DNA of 46,790 bases, taken from NCBI GenBank assembly GCA_028868825.1, contig JAGWTU010000040.1, forward strand, positions 1 through 46,790, written 5' to 3'. Made by a program: the position numbers and the translations under genes. The notes beneath the pieces were generated by a model. It was not told the DNA's origin and searched no databases. It was given only the letters and a program-made list of their open reading frames with translations. The DNA comes from Burkholderiales bacterium (GTDB lineage: Bacteria > Pseudomonadota > Gammaproteobacteria > Burkholderiales > Burkholderiaceae_C). Below are positions 26,076 through 34,697 of this stretch, in pieces (positions within the stretch are counted from its first letter, which is position 1; the number at the start of each line of letters is the position of its first letter).

Positions 26076-29000
26076 ATGACACTTGATGACCACGACCCAG
26101 CCGCGCCGCGCGCCACCCTGATGCAGACCCATCGCACTCCCGAGCGCTGGCAATTCTGGATCGACCGCGGAGGCACCTTCACCGACATCGTCGGCCGCCG
26201 GCCCGATGGCGAACTGGTGACGTTGAAACTGCTGAGCGAGAACCCCGAGCAATACGCCGATGCGGCGGTCGAGGGCCTGCGCCGGCTGCTCGGTCTGGCC
26301 GCCGGCGAGGCGATCACGCCCGACCGCGTCGAGTGCGTGAAGATGGGCACGACGGTGGCGACCAACGCGCTGCTCGAACGCAAGGGCGACCGCACGCTGC
26401 TCGTCACGACGCGCGGCTTCCGCGACGCGCTGCGCATCGCCTACCAGGCGCGGCCGCGTCTGTTCGACCGCCACATCGTGCTGCCCGAACTGCTCTACGA
26501 GCGCGTCGTCGAGGCCGACGAGCGCGTCGGCGCCGACGGCGGCGTGATCACCGCGCTGGACGCGGCGGCGCTGCGCGCCGGCCTGCAAGCGGCCTTCGAC
26601 GCCGGCATCCGCGCCTGCGCCATCGTCTTCATGCACGGTTGGCGCCATCCGGCGCACGAGCAAGCGGCTGCGGCGCTGGCGCGCGCGATCGGCTACACCC
26701 AGATCAGCGTCTCGCACGAGGTCAGCCCGCTGATGAAGCTCGTCTCGCGCGGCGACACGACCGTCGTCGACGCCTATCTCAGCCCGATCCTGCGCCGCTA
26801 TGTCGAGCGCGTCGAGCGCCAGATGCCGGGCGTGCGCCTGTTCTTCATGCAAAGCAGCGGCGGCCTCGCCGAGGCGCACCGCTTCCAGGGCAAGGACGCG
26901 ATCCTCTCGGGCCCCGCGGGCGGCATCGTCGGCATGGTGCGCACGGCGCTGGCCGAGGGGCACGACAAGGTCATCGGCTTCGACATGGGCGGCACCAGCA
27001 CCGACGTCGGCCATTACGCCGGCGAGTTCGAGCGCGCCTTCGAGACCCAGGTCGCCGGCGTGCGCATGCGCGCGCCGATGATGAGCATCCACACCGTCGC
27101 CGCCGGCGGCGGCTCGATCCTCGGCTTCGACGGTGCGCGGCTGCGCGTCGGCCCCGAGAGCGCGGGCGCGAACCCCGGTCCGGCGAGTTACCGCCGCGGC
27201 GGCCCGCTGACGACGACCGACGCCAACGTGCTGCTCGGCAAGATCCAGCCCGATCATTTCCCGCGCGTCTTCGGCCCCCATGCCGACGAGCCGCTGGACC
27301 GCGGCGGCGTCGAGCGCCTGTTCGCCGCGCTCGCAGCGGATGTGACGGCGCGCAGCGGCCGCGCGACGACGCCCGAGGCGCTGGCCGAGGGCTATCTGCA
27401 GATCGCCGTGCAGAACATGGCCAACGCGATCAAGCGCATCTCGGTCGCGCGCGGCTACGACGTCACGCGCTACACGCTGCAATGCTTCGGCGGCGCCGGC
27501 GGCCAGCATGCCTGCCTCGTCGCCGACGCGCTGGGCATGGCGCGCGTCTACATCCACCCGCTGGCGGGCGTGCTCTCGGCCTACGGCATGGGCCTGGCCG
27601 ACCAGATCGCGATGCGCGAGGCCTCGATCGAGGTCGCGCTCGATGCCGCGGGGCTGGGCGCGGCGCGCGCGCGGCTCGATGCGCTCGGTGCCGCGGCCGC
27701 CGACGAGCTCGCCGGGCAGGGTGTCGAACGCGCCGCGATCGCGCTGCGCCGCAGCCTGCATCTGCGCTACCAGGGCACCGACACGGCGCTCGTCGTCGCC
27801 TGGGCCGCAGCGGCGGAGCCCGCCGACCAAGCCGTCGAACTCGCGACGCTGGTGCGCGATTTCGAGGCCGCCTACCGCCGGCGCTATGCCTTCCTGATGC
27901 CGGGCCGTGCGCTCGTCATCGAGGCCGTGTCGGTTGAGGCGGTCGGTGCCGGCGCGGCGCTGGCGCCGCCGCCGCTTGCGGCTGCCTCAGCCGCCGAAGC
28001 CGCGGCCTACAGGCCCGAACCCGCGGCGCGCGTGCGCATGCACTGCGGTGGCGCCTGGCTAGACGCCGCGCTGTTCGGGCGCGAGTCGCTGCACTGCGGC
28101 GCCTTGATCGACGGCCCGGCCATCGTCGCCGAGCGCAATGCGACGACCGTCGTCGAGCCCGGCTGGCAGGCGCGCATCACGCCGGCCGGCGCGATCGAGC
28201 TCGAACGCGTCCTGCCGCGGCCTTCCAGCCGCGCCGTCGGCACCGAGGCCGACCCGGTGATGCTCGAGGTGTTCAACAACCTGTTCATGAACATCGCCGA
28301 GCAGATGGGGCTGCGGCTGCAGAACACGGCGCATTCGGTGAACATCAAGGAGCGGCTCGATTTCTCCTGCGCGCTGTTCAGCGCCGCCGGCGAGCTGATC
28401 GCCAACGCGCCGCACATGCCGGTGCACCTGGGCTCGATGAGCGAGAGCATCAAGACCGTGATCGCGCGCAACCCGGACATGCGGCGCGGCGACGTCTATG
28501 TGCTCAACGACCCGTATCACGGCGGCACCCATCTGCCCGATGTCACGGTCGTCACGCCGGTCTACCTCGACGAGCCGGCGCCGAGCTTCTACGTCGCCAG
28601 CCGCGGCCACCATGCCGACATCGGCGGCACGACGCCGGGCTCGATGCCGCCGTTCTCGAAGACGATAGACGAGGAAGGCGTGCTGTTCGACAACTTCCTG
28701 CTCGTGCGCGACGGCCGGCTGCGCGAGGCCGAGCTGCACGAGGCGCTGGCCGGCGGCCCCTGGCCGGCGCGCAATCCCGAGCAGACAGTGGCCGACCTGC
28801 GCGCGCAGATCGCCGCCAACGAGAAGGGCGTGCAGGAACTGCGCTCGATGGTCGAGCAGTTCGGCGCCGCGACGGTGGCGGCCTATATGCAGCATGTGCA
28901 GGACAACGCCGAGGAATCGGTGCGGCGCGTCATCACCGCGCTCGCGGACGGTGCGTTCACGCTGCCGCTGGACAACGGCGCGCGCATCGCCGTGTCCGTG

Positions 29001-29777
29001 CGCGTCGATGCGACGCGGCGGTTGGCGACGATCGATTTCAGCGGCACGAGCGCGCAGCTGCCGAACAACTTCAACGCCCCCATGGCGGTGACGATGGCCG
29101 CCGTGCTGTATGTCTTCCGCACCCTCGTCGACGACGACATCCCGCTCAACGCCGGCTGCCTGAAACCGCTCGAAGTCATCGTGCCCGAGGGCTGCATGCT
29201 CAACCCGAGGCCGCCGGCGGCGGTCGTCGCCGGCAATGTCGAGACCAGCAGTTGCGTGACGAACGCGCTCTACGGCGCGCTCGGCCTGATGGCCTCGGCG
29301 CAATCGACGATGAACAACTTCACGTTCGGCAACGAGCGCCACCAGTATTACGAGACGATCTCGGGCGGATCGGGTGCCGGCCCCGGCTTCGACGGCACGA
29401 GCGTCGTGCAGACGCATATGACGAATTCGCGACTCACCGATCCCGAGGTGCTCGAATTCCGCTATCCCGTCAGGCTCGAGAGCTACGCGATCCGCGCCGG
29501 ATCGGGCGGCGCCGGCCGCTGGCGCGGCGGCGACGGCGGCGTGCGGCGCCTGCGCTTCCTCGAGGCGATGACGGCCTCGATCCTCTCCAACGGCCGCGTC
29601 GTGCCGGCTTTCGGCATGGCCGGCGGCGCGCCGGGTGCCCTGGGCGTGAACCGCGTCGAGCGCGCCGATGGCCGCATCGAGACGCTGGCGCATATCGGCT
29701 CGGCCGCGATGGCACCGGGCGATGTCTTCGTCATCGAGACGCCGGGCGGCGGCGGCTACGGAGCGCCCGATTCGTGA
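26076..29777 (+). CDS. ATP-dependent 5-oxoprolinase, fused HyuA-HyuB type
   Basis: 1233 residues from ATG 26076, which has AGGA nine bases upstream; ATG 26121 is an alternative. It hydrolyses 5-oxo-L-proline to L-glutamate using ATP. The HyuA half (1 to about 720) has the actin-like phosphate loop FWIDRGGTFTDIVGRR, ILSGPAGGIVGMVRTA, GFDMGGTSTDVGHY and GANPGPASYRRGGPLTTTDA. The HyuB half starts near VMLEVFNNLFMNIAEQMG and includes NIKERLDFSCALF, VLNDPYHGGTHLPDVTV and a glycine-rich end (ETPGGGGYG). The length matches single-chain 5-oxoprolinases. A pyroglutamyl peptidase lies three genes downstream on the same strand, consistent with pyroglutamate recycling. Other hydantoinase-like substrates cannot be excluded. 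Confidence 0.93.
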   Translation: MTLDDHDPAAPRATLMQTHRTPERWQFWIDRGGTFTDIVGRRPDGELVTLKLLSENPEQYADAAVEGLRRLLGLAAGEAITPDRVECVKMGTTVATNALLERKGDRTLLVTTRGFRDALRIAYQARPRLFDRHIVLPELLYERVVEADERVGADGGVITALDAAALRAGLQAAFDAGIRACAIVFMHGWRHPAHEQAAAALARAIGYTQISVSHEVSPLMKLVSRGDTTVVDAYLSPILRRYVERVERQMPGVRLFFMQSSGGLAEAHRFQGKDAILSGPAGGIVGMVRTALAEGHDKVIGFDMGGTSTDVGHYAGEFERAFETQVAGVRMRAPMMSIHTVAAGGGSILGFDGARLRVGPESAGANPGPASYRRGGPLTTTDANVLLGKIQPDHFPRVFGPHADEPLDRGGVERLFAALAADVTARSGRATTPEALAEGYLQIAVQNMANAIKRISVARGYDVTRYTLQCFGGAGGQHACLVADALGMARVYIHPLAGVLSAYGMGLADQIAMREASIEVALDAAGLGAARARLDALGAAAADELAGQGVERAAIALRRSLHLRYQGTDTALVVAWAAAAEPADQAVELATLVRDFEAAYRRRYAFLMPGRALVIEAVSVEAVGAGAALAPPPLAAASAAEAAAYRPEPAARVRMHCGGAWLDAALFGRESLHCGALIDGPAIVAERNATTVVEPGWQARITPAGAIELERVLPRPSSRAVGTEADPVMLEVFNNLFMNIAEQMGLRLQNTAHSVNIKERLDFSCALFSAAGELIANAPHMPVHLGSMSESIKTVIARNPDMRRGDVYVLNDPYHGGTHLPDVTVVTPVYLDEPAPSFYVASRGHHADIGGTTPGSMPPFSKTIDEEGVLFDNFLLVRDGRLREAELHEALAGGPWPARNPEQTVADLRAQIAANEKGVQELRSMVEQFGAATVAAYMQHVQDNAEESVRRVITALADGAFTLPLDNGARIAVSVRVDATRRLATIDFSGTSAQLPNNFNAPMAVTMAAVLYVFRTLVDDDIPLNAGCLKPLEVIVPEGCMLNPRPPAAVVAGNVETSSCVTNALYGALGLMASAQSTMNNFTFGNERHQYYETISGGSGAGPGFDGTSVVQTHMTNSRLTDPEVLEFRYPVRLESYAIRAGSGGAGRWRGGDGGVRRLRFLEAMTASILSNGRVVPAFGMAGGAPGALGVNRVERADGRIETLAHIGSAAMAPGDVFVIETPGGGGYGAPDS

Positions 29778-29841
29778 GCGGCAGGTAAACCCGGCCCGAC
29801 CCCGTCAACGGTAGCCGTCATCGGCCCGTTGCTTCGAGACC

Positions 29842-31452
29842 ATGACGCAACGACTCGACCCGACGCCGCGCCGCGCATTCGTCCGGGGACTGGCGCTGTC
29901 GGCGCTGGCGCCGCTGCCGTGGCTGGGCGGCTGCGCGACTCCCGCGACAACCGGCACGGCTGCTGCACCGAACGCGCCGGCACGCGATCAACACGACAGC
30001 GCGCGCGAGTACCGCATCGCCAACCGCGTCAGCTGGGGCGCCAGCGACGCCGAGGTTCAACGCGTGCGCGACCTCGGACCCGAGGTCTATCTGCAGCGGC
30101 AGCTGCGCGCCCAGCTCGGCCCGCTGCCGCCAGCGGTGCAGGCGGGCATCGCGGCGCTGACGATCTCGCGCCGCTCGCCGCAGGACCTGTGGCACGAGAT
30201 CGAGGCGGCGCGCCAGGCCGGCGAGGCCCTGCCCGAGCAGGACAGCCGCAAGGCGGCGCAGCAGGCGTACCAGCAAGCGCTGAACAAGCTCGCGCGTGAA
30301 TGCGCGTCGCGCCAGCTGCTGCGTTCGCTGTACGCGCCCAACCAGCTGCTCGAACAGATGCAGTGGTTCTGGTTCAACCACTTCAACGTCCACCAGTACA
30401 AGGCCAATATCCGCGTCTTGCTCGCCGATTACGAGGAGCACGCGATCCGCCCGCACGCGCTCGGCCGCTTCCGCGACCTCGTCGGCGCGGTGACCAGGCA
30501 TCCGGCGATGCTGCGCTATCTCGACAACGAGCACAACGCCGTCGGCCGCATCAACGAGAACCATGCGCGCGAGCTGCTCGAGCTGCACACGCTGGGCGTC
30601 GACGGCGGCTACAGCCAGGGTGACGTGCAGGAGCTGGCGCGCGTGCTCACCGGCCACGGCGTGAATTTCGGCGACCGCGCGCCCCATCTGCGCAAGGAAC
30701 TGCAGGCGCAGTACGTGCGCGCCGGCCTCTACGAGTTCCACCCGCAGCGCCACGACCCCGGCACCAAGACCGTGCTCGGTCGCACGATCGCGCCGCGCGG
30801 CGCCGCCGAGCTCGACGAGGTGCTCGACCATGTCGTCGCGCAGCCGGCCTGCGCCCGCTTCGTCTGCCGCAAGATCGCGCGCCATCTGCTTGCCGACGAG
30901 CCGCCGCCGGCCGTCGTCGACGCGATGACGGCGGCCTGGTCGCGCAGCGGCGGCCAGATCGCCGAGGTGCTGGGCGTGCTGCTGCGGCGGCCCGAGTTCG
31001 GCGCGCCGGGTCCGGGCAAGTTCAGGGACCCGATGCATTACGTGATCTCGGCCGTGCGCGCCTGCCACGGTGAGCGCGTGATCCTCGACACGCAGCCGAT
31101 GCAGGGCTGGCTGAACCGCATGGGCGAGGGCCTGTACAACCGTCCCACGCCCGACGGCTACCCCGACAACGCCGCGTCCTGGGCCAGTTCGGGTCAGCTC
31201 GCGGCCCGGCTGGACATCGCCCGCGCGCTGGGCAGCGGCAGTGCCGGGCTGTTCCGCTACGAGCAGATGCAGGGCGACGGCAGCATGGCGATGCGCGACG
31301 AGCCGGCGTTCCCCGTGCTGTCGCGGCCGCTGTACTGGCAGGTGCTGCGGCCGATGATGGCTGCGAACACGCGCGCGGCGCTCGACGGTGCGGCGTCGCC
31401 CCAGGACTGGAACGCGCTCTACCTCTCGGCACCCGAGTTCATGTACCTGTGA
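29842..31452 (+). CDS. DUF1800 exported protein
   Basis: 536 residues from the ATG at 29842. The N-terminus RRAFVRGLALSALAPLPWLGGCA combines an RR start with a hydrophobic stretch and a Cys resembling a lipobox, so Tat- or Sec-lipoprotein export is likely. DUF1800 hallmarks are present: RVSWGASDAEVQRVRDLG, MQWFWFNHFNVHQYK, HARELLELHTLGVDGGY and HDPGTKTVLGRTI. DUF1800 genes nearly always pair with DUF1501 genes, as here (13 bp apart). The family function is unknown, and the conserved His/Asp/Glu residues suggest metal dependence. Confidence 0.9.
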   Translation: MTQRLDPTPRRAFVRGLALSALAPLPWLGGCATPATTGTAAAPNAPARDQHDSAREYRIANRVSWGASDAEVQRVRDLGPEVYLQRQLRAQLGPLPPAVQAGIAALTISRRSPQDLWHEIEAARQAGEALPEQDSRKAAQQAYQQALNKLARECASRQLLRSLYAPNQLLEQMQWFWFNHFNVHQYKANIRVLLADYEEHAIRPHALGRFRDLVGAVTRHPAMLRYLDNEHNAVGRINENHARELLELHTLGVDGGYSQGDVQELARVLTGHGVNFGDRAPHLRKELQAQYVRAGLYEFHPQRHDPGTKTVLGRTIAPRGAAELDEVLDHVVAQPACARFVCRKIARHLLADEPPPAVVDAMTAAWSRSGGQIAEVLGVLLRRPEFGAPGPGKFRDPMHYVISAVRACHGERVILDTQPMQGWLNRMGEGLYNRPTPDGYPDNAASWASSGQLAARLDIARALGSGSAGLFRYEQMQGDGSMAMRDEPAFPVLSRPLYWQVLRPMMAANTRAALDGAASPQDWNALYLSAPEFMYL

Positions 31453-31465
31453 GGGGAATGTAGCC

Positions 31466-32677
31466 ATGCATCGTCGAGCCTTCCTGATCAGCACGGGCGG
31501 TGCCGCGGCCGCCGCATTCGCGGCACCGATCCGCGCCGCGAATGCGGCGACGCCGCGCTTCCTGCTCGTCTTCCTGCGCGGCGGCTATGACGCCGCGAGC
31601 CTGCTCGTCGCGACCTCGAGCGCGTACTACCGCGAGGTGCGGCCGAACATCGCCGTGGTGGGCGCCAGCGCGCTCGACGCGAACTGGGGCCTGCACCCGG
31701 CGCTGGCGACGAGCGTGCTGCCGCTGGTGCAGCAGCGCCAGGCCTGCTTCATCCCGTTCGCCGGCACCGACGACCTGACGCGCAGCCATTTCGAGACCCA
31801 GGACAGCATCGAGCTCGGCCAGGGCGGCGCCCCCGGCCTGCACCGCGACCTCAATTCCGGCTTCCTGAACCGCCTCGTCGCGCAGCTTGCGGGGCGCGAG
31901 GCGATCGCCTTCACCGATCAGCTGCCGCTGGTGCTGCGCGGGTCGCGCGAGGTCGCCAACCTCTCGCTGAAGGCCGAGCCGCACCCGAGCGACGCGCGGC
32001 TGCGCCAGGCGCTGACCGCGATGTACCGCGGCCAGCCGCTGCAGACGAATGTCGACGAGGCCTACGCCGTGCGCGACGAGGCGGCGCGCGATGTCGCCGG
32101 CGTCGCGGCCGGCGCCGGCGGTGCCGCGGCACCGATGGCCGGCGAGATGGTGGCGGCGAACCGCCGCGCGATCAACGCCCGCGGCTTCGAGATCGAGGCG
32201 CGGCGCATCGCGCGCGTGATGCGCGAGCGCTACGCCATCGGCTTCGTCGATGTCGGCGGCTGGGACACCCATGTCGGGCAGGGCGCGGCGACCGGTTATC
32301 TGGCGTCGCGGCTGGACGAGCTCGGCCGCGGCCTGGCCGCCTACGCCGAGGAGATCGGCCCGGCGACCTGGCGTCACACGGTCGTCTACGTCGTCAGCGA
32401 ATTCGGTCGCACGATGCGCGAGAACGGCAACCGAGGCACCGACCATGGCCATGGCAGCGTGCACTGGGTGCTGGGCGGGGGGCTTGCCGCCGGGCCGGTG
32501 GCGGGCGAGCAGCAGGCCGTCGAGGCGCGCACGATGTTCCAGAACCGCGACTGGCCGGTGCTCAACGACTACCGCAGCGTCCTCGGCGGGCTGTTCGCGC
32601 GCCAGTTCGCGCTCGACGGCTCGCAGCTCGAGCGCGTATTCCCGGGCGCCAAGCCCCGCGACCTCGGCCTGATCTAG
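31466..32677 (+). CDS. DUF1501 exported protein
   Basis: 403 residues from the ATG at 31466, which has a strong GAGGGGA upstream. The N-terminus HRRAFLISTGGAAAAAFAAP fits a Tat signal. The core is typical DUF1501 (alkaline-phosphatase/sulfatase-like fold): FLLVFLRGGYDAASLLV, AGTDDLTRSHFETQDSIELG, GFVDVGGWDTHVGQG, VSEFGRTMRENGNRGTDHGHG and a late GGL block. The Asp/His/Glu ligands of the fold are present. Function is unknown. It is translated from a transcript shared with the preceding DUF1800 gene and probably exported with that partner. Confidence 0.9.
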   Translation: MHRRAFLISTGGAAAAAFAAPIRAANAATPRFLLVFLRGGYDAASLLVATSSAYYREVRPNIAVVGASALDANWGLHPALATSVLPLVQQRQACFIPFAGTDDLTRSHFETQDSIELGQGGAPGLHRDLNSGFLNRLVAQLAGREAIAFTDQLPLVLRGSREVANLSLKAEPHPSDARLRQALTAMYRGQPLQTNVDEAYAVRDEAARDVAGVAAGAGGAAAPMAGEMVAANRRAINARGFEIEARRIARVMRERYAIGFVDVGGWDTHVGQGAATGYLASRLDELGRGLAAYAEEIGPATWRHTVVYVVSEFGRTMRENGNRGTDHGHGSVHWVLGGGLAAGPVAGEQQAVEARTMFQNRDWPVLNDYRSVLGGLFARQFALDGSQLERVFPGAKPRDLGLI

Positions 32678-32700
32678 CCGGCGCGGCTACGATGCCGCCC

Positions 32701-33336
32701 ATGGAACGCATCCTCGTCAGCGGTTTCGAGCCCTTCGGCGGCGATCGCGTGAACCCCTCGTGGCTCGTCGCCCAGGCGCTGCAGGGAACGATGCTCGGCG
32801 GCGCCCGCATCGTCGCCGTGCGCCTGCCCTGCGTCTTCGGCACCGCGGTCGAGTCCCTCGATGCCGCGCAGCGCCTGTACCGGCCGCGCATCGTGCTCGC
32901 GCTCGGCCTCGCCGCGGGCCGCGCCGAACTGTGCTGCGAGCGCGTCGCGATCAATGTCGACGACGCGCGCATCGCCGACAACGCCGGACAGCGGCCGGTC
33001 GACGATCCCGTGGTCGCGGGCGGACCGGCGGCCTATTTCTCGACGCTGCCGATCAAGGCGATGGTCGCGGCGATGGCCGACGCCGGACTGCCGGCCGCGG
33101 TGTCGCAGACCGCCGGCACCTTCGTCTGCAACCATGTCTTCTACGCGCTGATGCACGGCCTGCGCCGGCGGCGCGCCGTGCGCGGCGGCTTCATGCATCT
33201 GCCGCTGCTGCCCGCACTGGCCGCCGGCCGACCGGCGCTGGCGCTCGAGCGCCAGGTCGAGGGCGTCGCGCTCGCCCTGCGGGCGGCGCAGGCGCACGAA
33301 CGGGATCTGCGCCAGGCCGGCGGCGCGGTCGCCTGA
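32701..33336 (+). CDS. pcp: Pyroglutamyl peptidase I (pyrrolidone-carboxylate peptidase)
   Basis: 211 residues from the ATG at 32701. It is a cytosolic cysteine peptidase that removes N-terminal pyroglutamate. The C15 triad is complete: Glu80 (LCCERVAIN), Cys143 (SQTAGTFVCNHVFY) and His166 (GGFMHLPLLP). The N-terminal substrate loop ILVSGFEPFGGDRVNPSW is canonical. It is just 23 bp after the DUF1501 gene. With the 5-oxoprolinase gene 2.9 kb upstream on the same strand, it suggests a local route from pyroglutamyl peptides to glutamate. Confidence 0.95.
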   Translation: MERILVSGFEPFGGDRVNPSWLVAQALQGTMLGGARIVAVRLPCVFGTAVESLDAAQRLYRPRIVLALGLAAGRAELCCERVAINVDDARIADNAGQRPVDDPVVAGGPAAYFSTLPIKAMVAAMADAGLPAAVSQTAGTFVCNHVFYALMHGLRRRRAVRGGFMHLPLLPALAAGRPALALERQVEGVALALRAAQAHERDLRQAGGAVA

Positions 33337-33348
33337 AACGCGCTGGTG

Positions 33349-33371
33349 GATTCTTGTAGATTGCTTGTAAG
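33349..33371. repeat. Tandem near-identical repeat in the bufferin upstream region
   Basis: GATTCTTGTA (33349-33358) is followed at once by GATTGCTTGTA (33359-33369), the same decamer with one inserted base. This lies 90-110 bp before the bufferin-precursor start and just after pcp. The repeated CTTGTA could be paired regulator sites or alternate -35 boxes. I could not fit a matching -10 box or a standard extracytoplasmic-sigma promoter. Confidence 0.4.
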
Positions 33372-33458
33372 CAGGCCGGACCCGCGTCGACTATTGCAGC
33401 ATCTGCCGTTGGCCTGTGCGCCGGCAGCGAACCACGAAACCCAACCGGAGTGTCACCC

Positions 33459-33749
33459 ATGAACCAGCGTCTCGTCGTCTCCACCGTATTCGCGTCCCTG
33501 CTCGGTCTCGGCCTCGTCGGCCAGGCCGCCGCCGCCGACATGGCCAAGGACGCCAGCAAGGAGAAATGTTTCGGCATCGCCAAGGCGGGCCAGAACGATT
33601 GCGCCAACCTCTCCGGCAGCCACAGCTGTGCCGGGCAGACGAAGACCGACGGCGCCGCCGACGACTGGAAGTACGTCGCCAAGGGCAGCTGCAAGGCGAT
33701 GAGGGGACTGACGATGGACGAGGCCAAGGCGAAGCTGAAGAAGAGCTGA
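33459..33749 (+). CDS. bufA1: DUF2282 bufferin-type RiPP precursor
   Basis: 96 residues from ATG 33459, with GGAG nine bases upstream. A cleavable signal peptide (about 1-26, ending QAAAAD) precedes a short mature peptide with four cysteines, Cys37, Cys48, Cys57 and Cys78, in the conserved settings EKCFGIAKAG, NDCAN, SHSCAG and KGSCKAM. DUF2282 proteins are bufferin precursors. In studied cases the partner MNIO enzyme converts cysteines to thiooxazole-type rings that bind copper, and the exported product protects against copper stress. The next two genes are that MNIO enzyme and its DUF2063 partner. No DoxX (bufD) gene or extracytoplasmic-function sigma gene is nearby. Confidence 0.9.
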   Translation: MNQRLVVSTVFASLLGLGLVGQAAAADMAKDASKEKCFGIAKAGQNDCANLSGSHSCAGQTKTDGAADDWKYVAKGSCKAMRGLTMDEAKAKLKKS

Positions 33750-33800
33750 TCCGCCCTCACCGACAGCACCCGACAGCCCTCGACGGCAGCCGAGCCCGCG

Positions 33801-34697
33801 ATGACCCGCCACGTCGGCATCGGCCTGCGCCAGCCTCACTACGAGGCCCTGCTGGCCGCGCCGCCGGCGCTCGATTTCGTCGAGGTCCACTCGGAGAACT
33901 TCTACGCCGACGGTGGCGCCGTGATCGGCGTGCTCGAGGCGGCACGTGCGCACTGGCCGGTCAGCCTGCATGGTGTCGGGCTGGCGCTGGGGTCGGCGGT
34001 GGGCGTCGATGCCGAGCATCTGCGCCGCCTCGTCGCGCTGGCGCGGCGCATCGACGCGGTGCGCGTCAGCGACCATGCGAGCTGCGCGCGGGCGCCGCGC
34101 CGCGGCGGCGGCGCGGTGATCCACGGCAGCGACCTGCTGCCGCTGGCCTACACGCCGGCGGCGCTCGACATCCTCGTCGCCAACGTCCAGCATGTGCAGG
34201 AGGCGCTCGGGCGCACGATCCTCGTCGAAAACATCTCGGCCTACCTGCACTGGGGCGACGACGACATCGCCGAACCCGCGTTCTTCAACGAGCTGACGCG
34301 TCGCAGCGGCTGCGGCCTGCTGCTCGACGTCAACAATCTCGTCGTCAATGCGCTCAACGACGGTGCCGGCGACGACGATGAAGCCGCGGCGCGCGCCTGC
34401 GCCTGGGTCGACGCGATCGACGCGGCCAGCGTCGGGGAGATCCATCTCGCCGGCTATCAGGACTGCGGCGACATCGTGATCGACGACCATGGCAGCCGCG
34501 TCCACGATCCCGTGTGGCGCGTCTACCGCCATGCCTTGCGGCGGCTCGGCCCGCGGCCGACACTGATCGAATGGGACACCGCGCTGCCCGCGCTCGACGT
34601 GCTGCTGGGCGAAGCGGCGCGCGCCGCGGCCGAGATCGCCGCCGAAGCGGCGTCGGCCCAGGAGGGCGCGCCGCGCACCGGGCGGGGCCGCGAATGA
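33801..34697 (+). CDS. bufB1: MNIO (DUF692) bufferin-modifying iron enzyme
   Basis: 298 residues from the ATG at 33801, 51 bp after the precursor. Multinuclear non-haem iron oxidases have a TIM-barrel fold. The expected ligand-rich motifs are in order: EVHSENFYADGG, VSLHGVGLALGS, RVSDHASCAR, ILVENISAYLHW, LLLDVNNLVVNA, EIHLAGYQD, DDHGSRVHD and PTLIEWDTALP. It is expected to modify cysteines of the adjacent DUF2282 peptide with O2. The C-terminal 30 residues are Ala/Arg-rich and variable. The stop overlaps the start of the DUF2063 gene (ATGA), so the enzyme and partner are probably made together. Confidence 0.92.
   Translation: MTRHVGIGLRQPHYEALLAAPPALDFVEVHSENFYADGGAVIGVLEAARAHWPVSLHGVGLALGSAVGVDAEHLRRLVALARRIDAVRVSDHASCARAPRRGGGAVIHGSDLLPLAYTPAALDILVANVQHVQEALGRTILVENISAYLHWGDDDIAEPAFFNELTRRSGCGLLLDVNNLVVNALNDGAGDDDEAAARACAWVDAIDAASVGEIHLAGYQDCGDIVIDDHGSRVHDPVWRVYRHALRRLGPRPTLIEWDTALPALDVLLGEAARAAAEIAAEAASAQEGAPRTGRGRE

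Noticed and set aside
33365..33388. Extracytoplasmic-sigma promoter (TGTAAGC and CGTC) before the bufferin gene
   Set aside because: The elements are only about 12-13 bp apart, shorter than the usual spacing of about 16, and the -35 element is imperfect.
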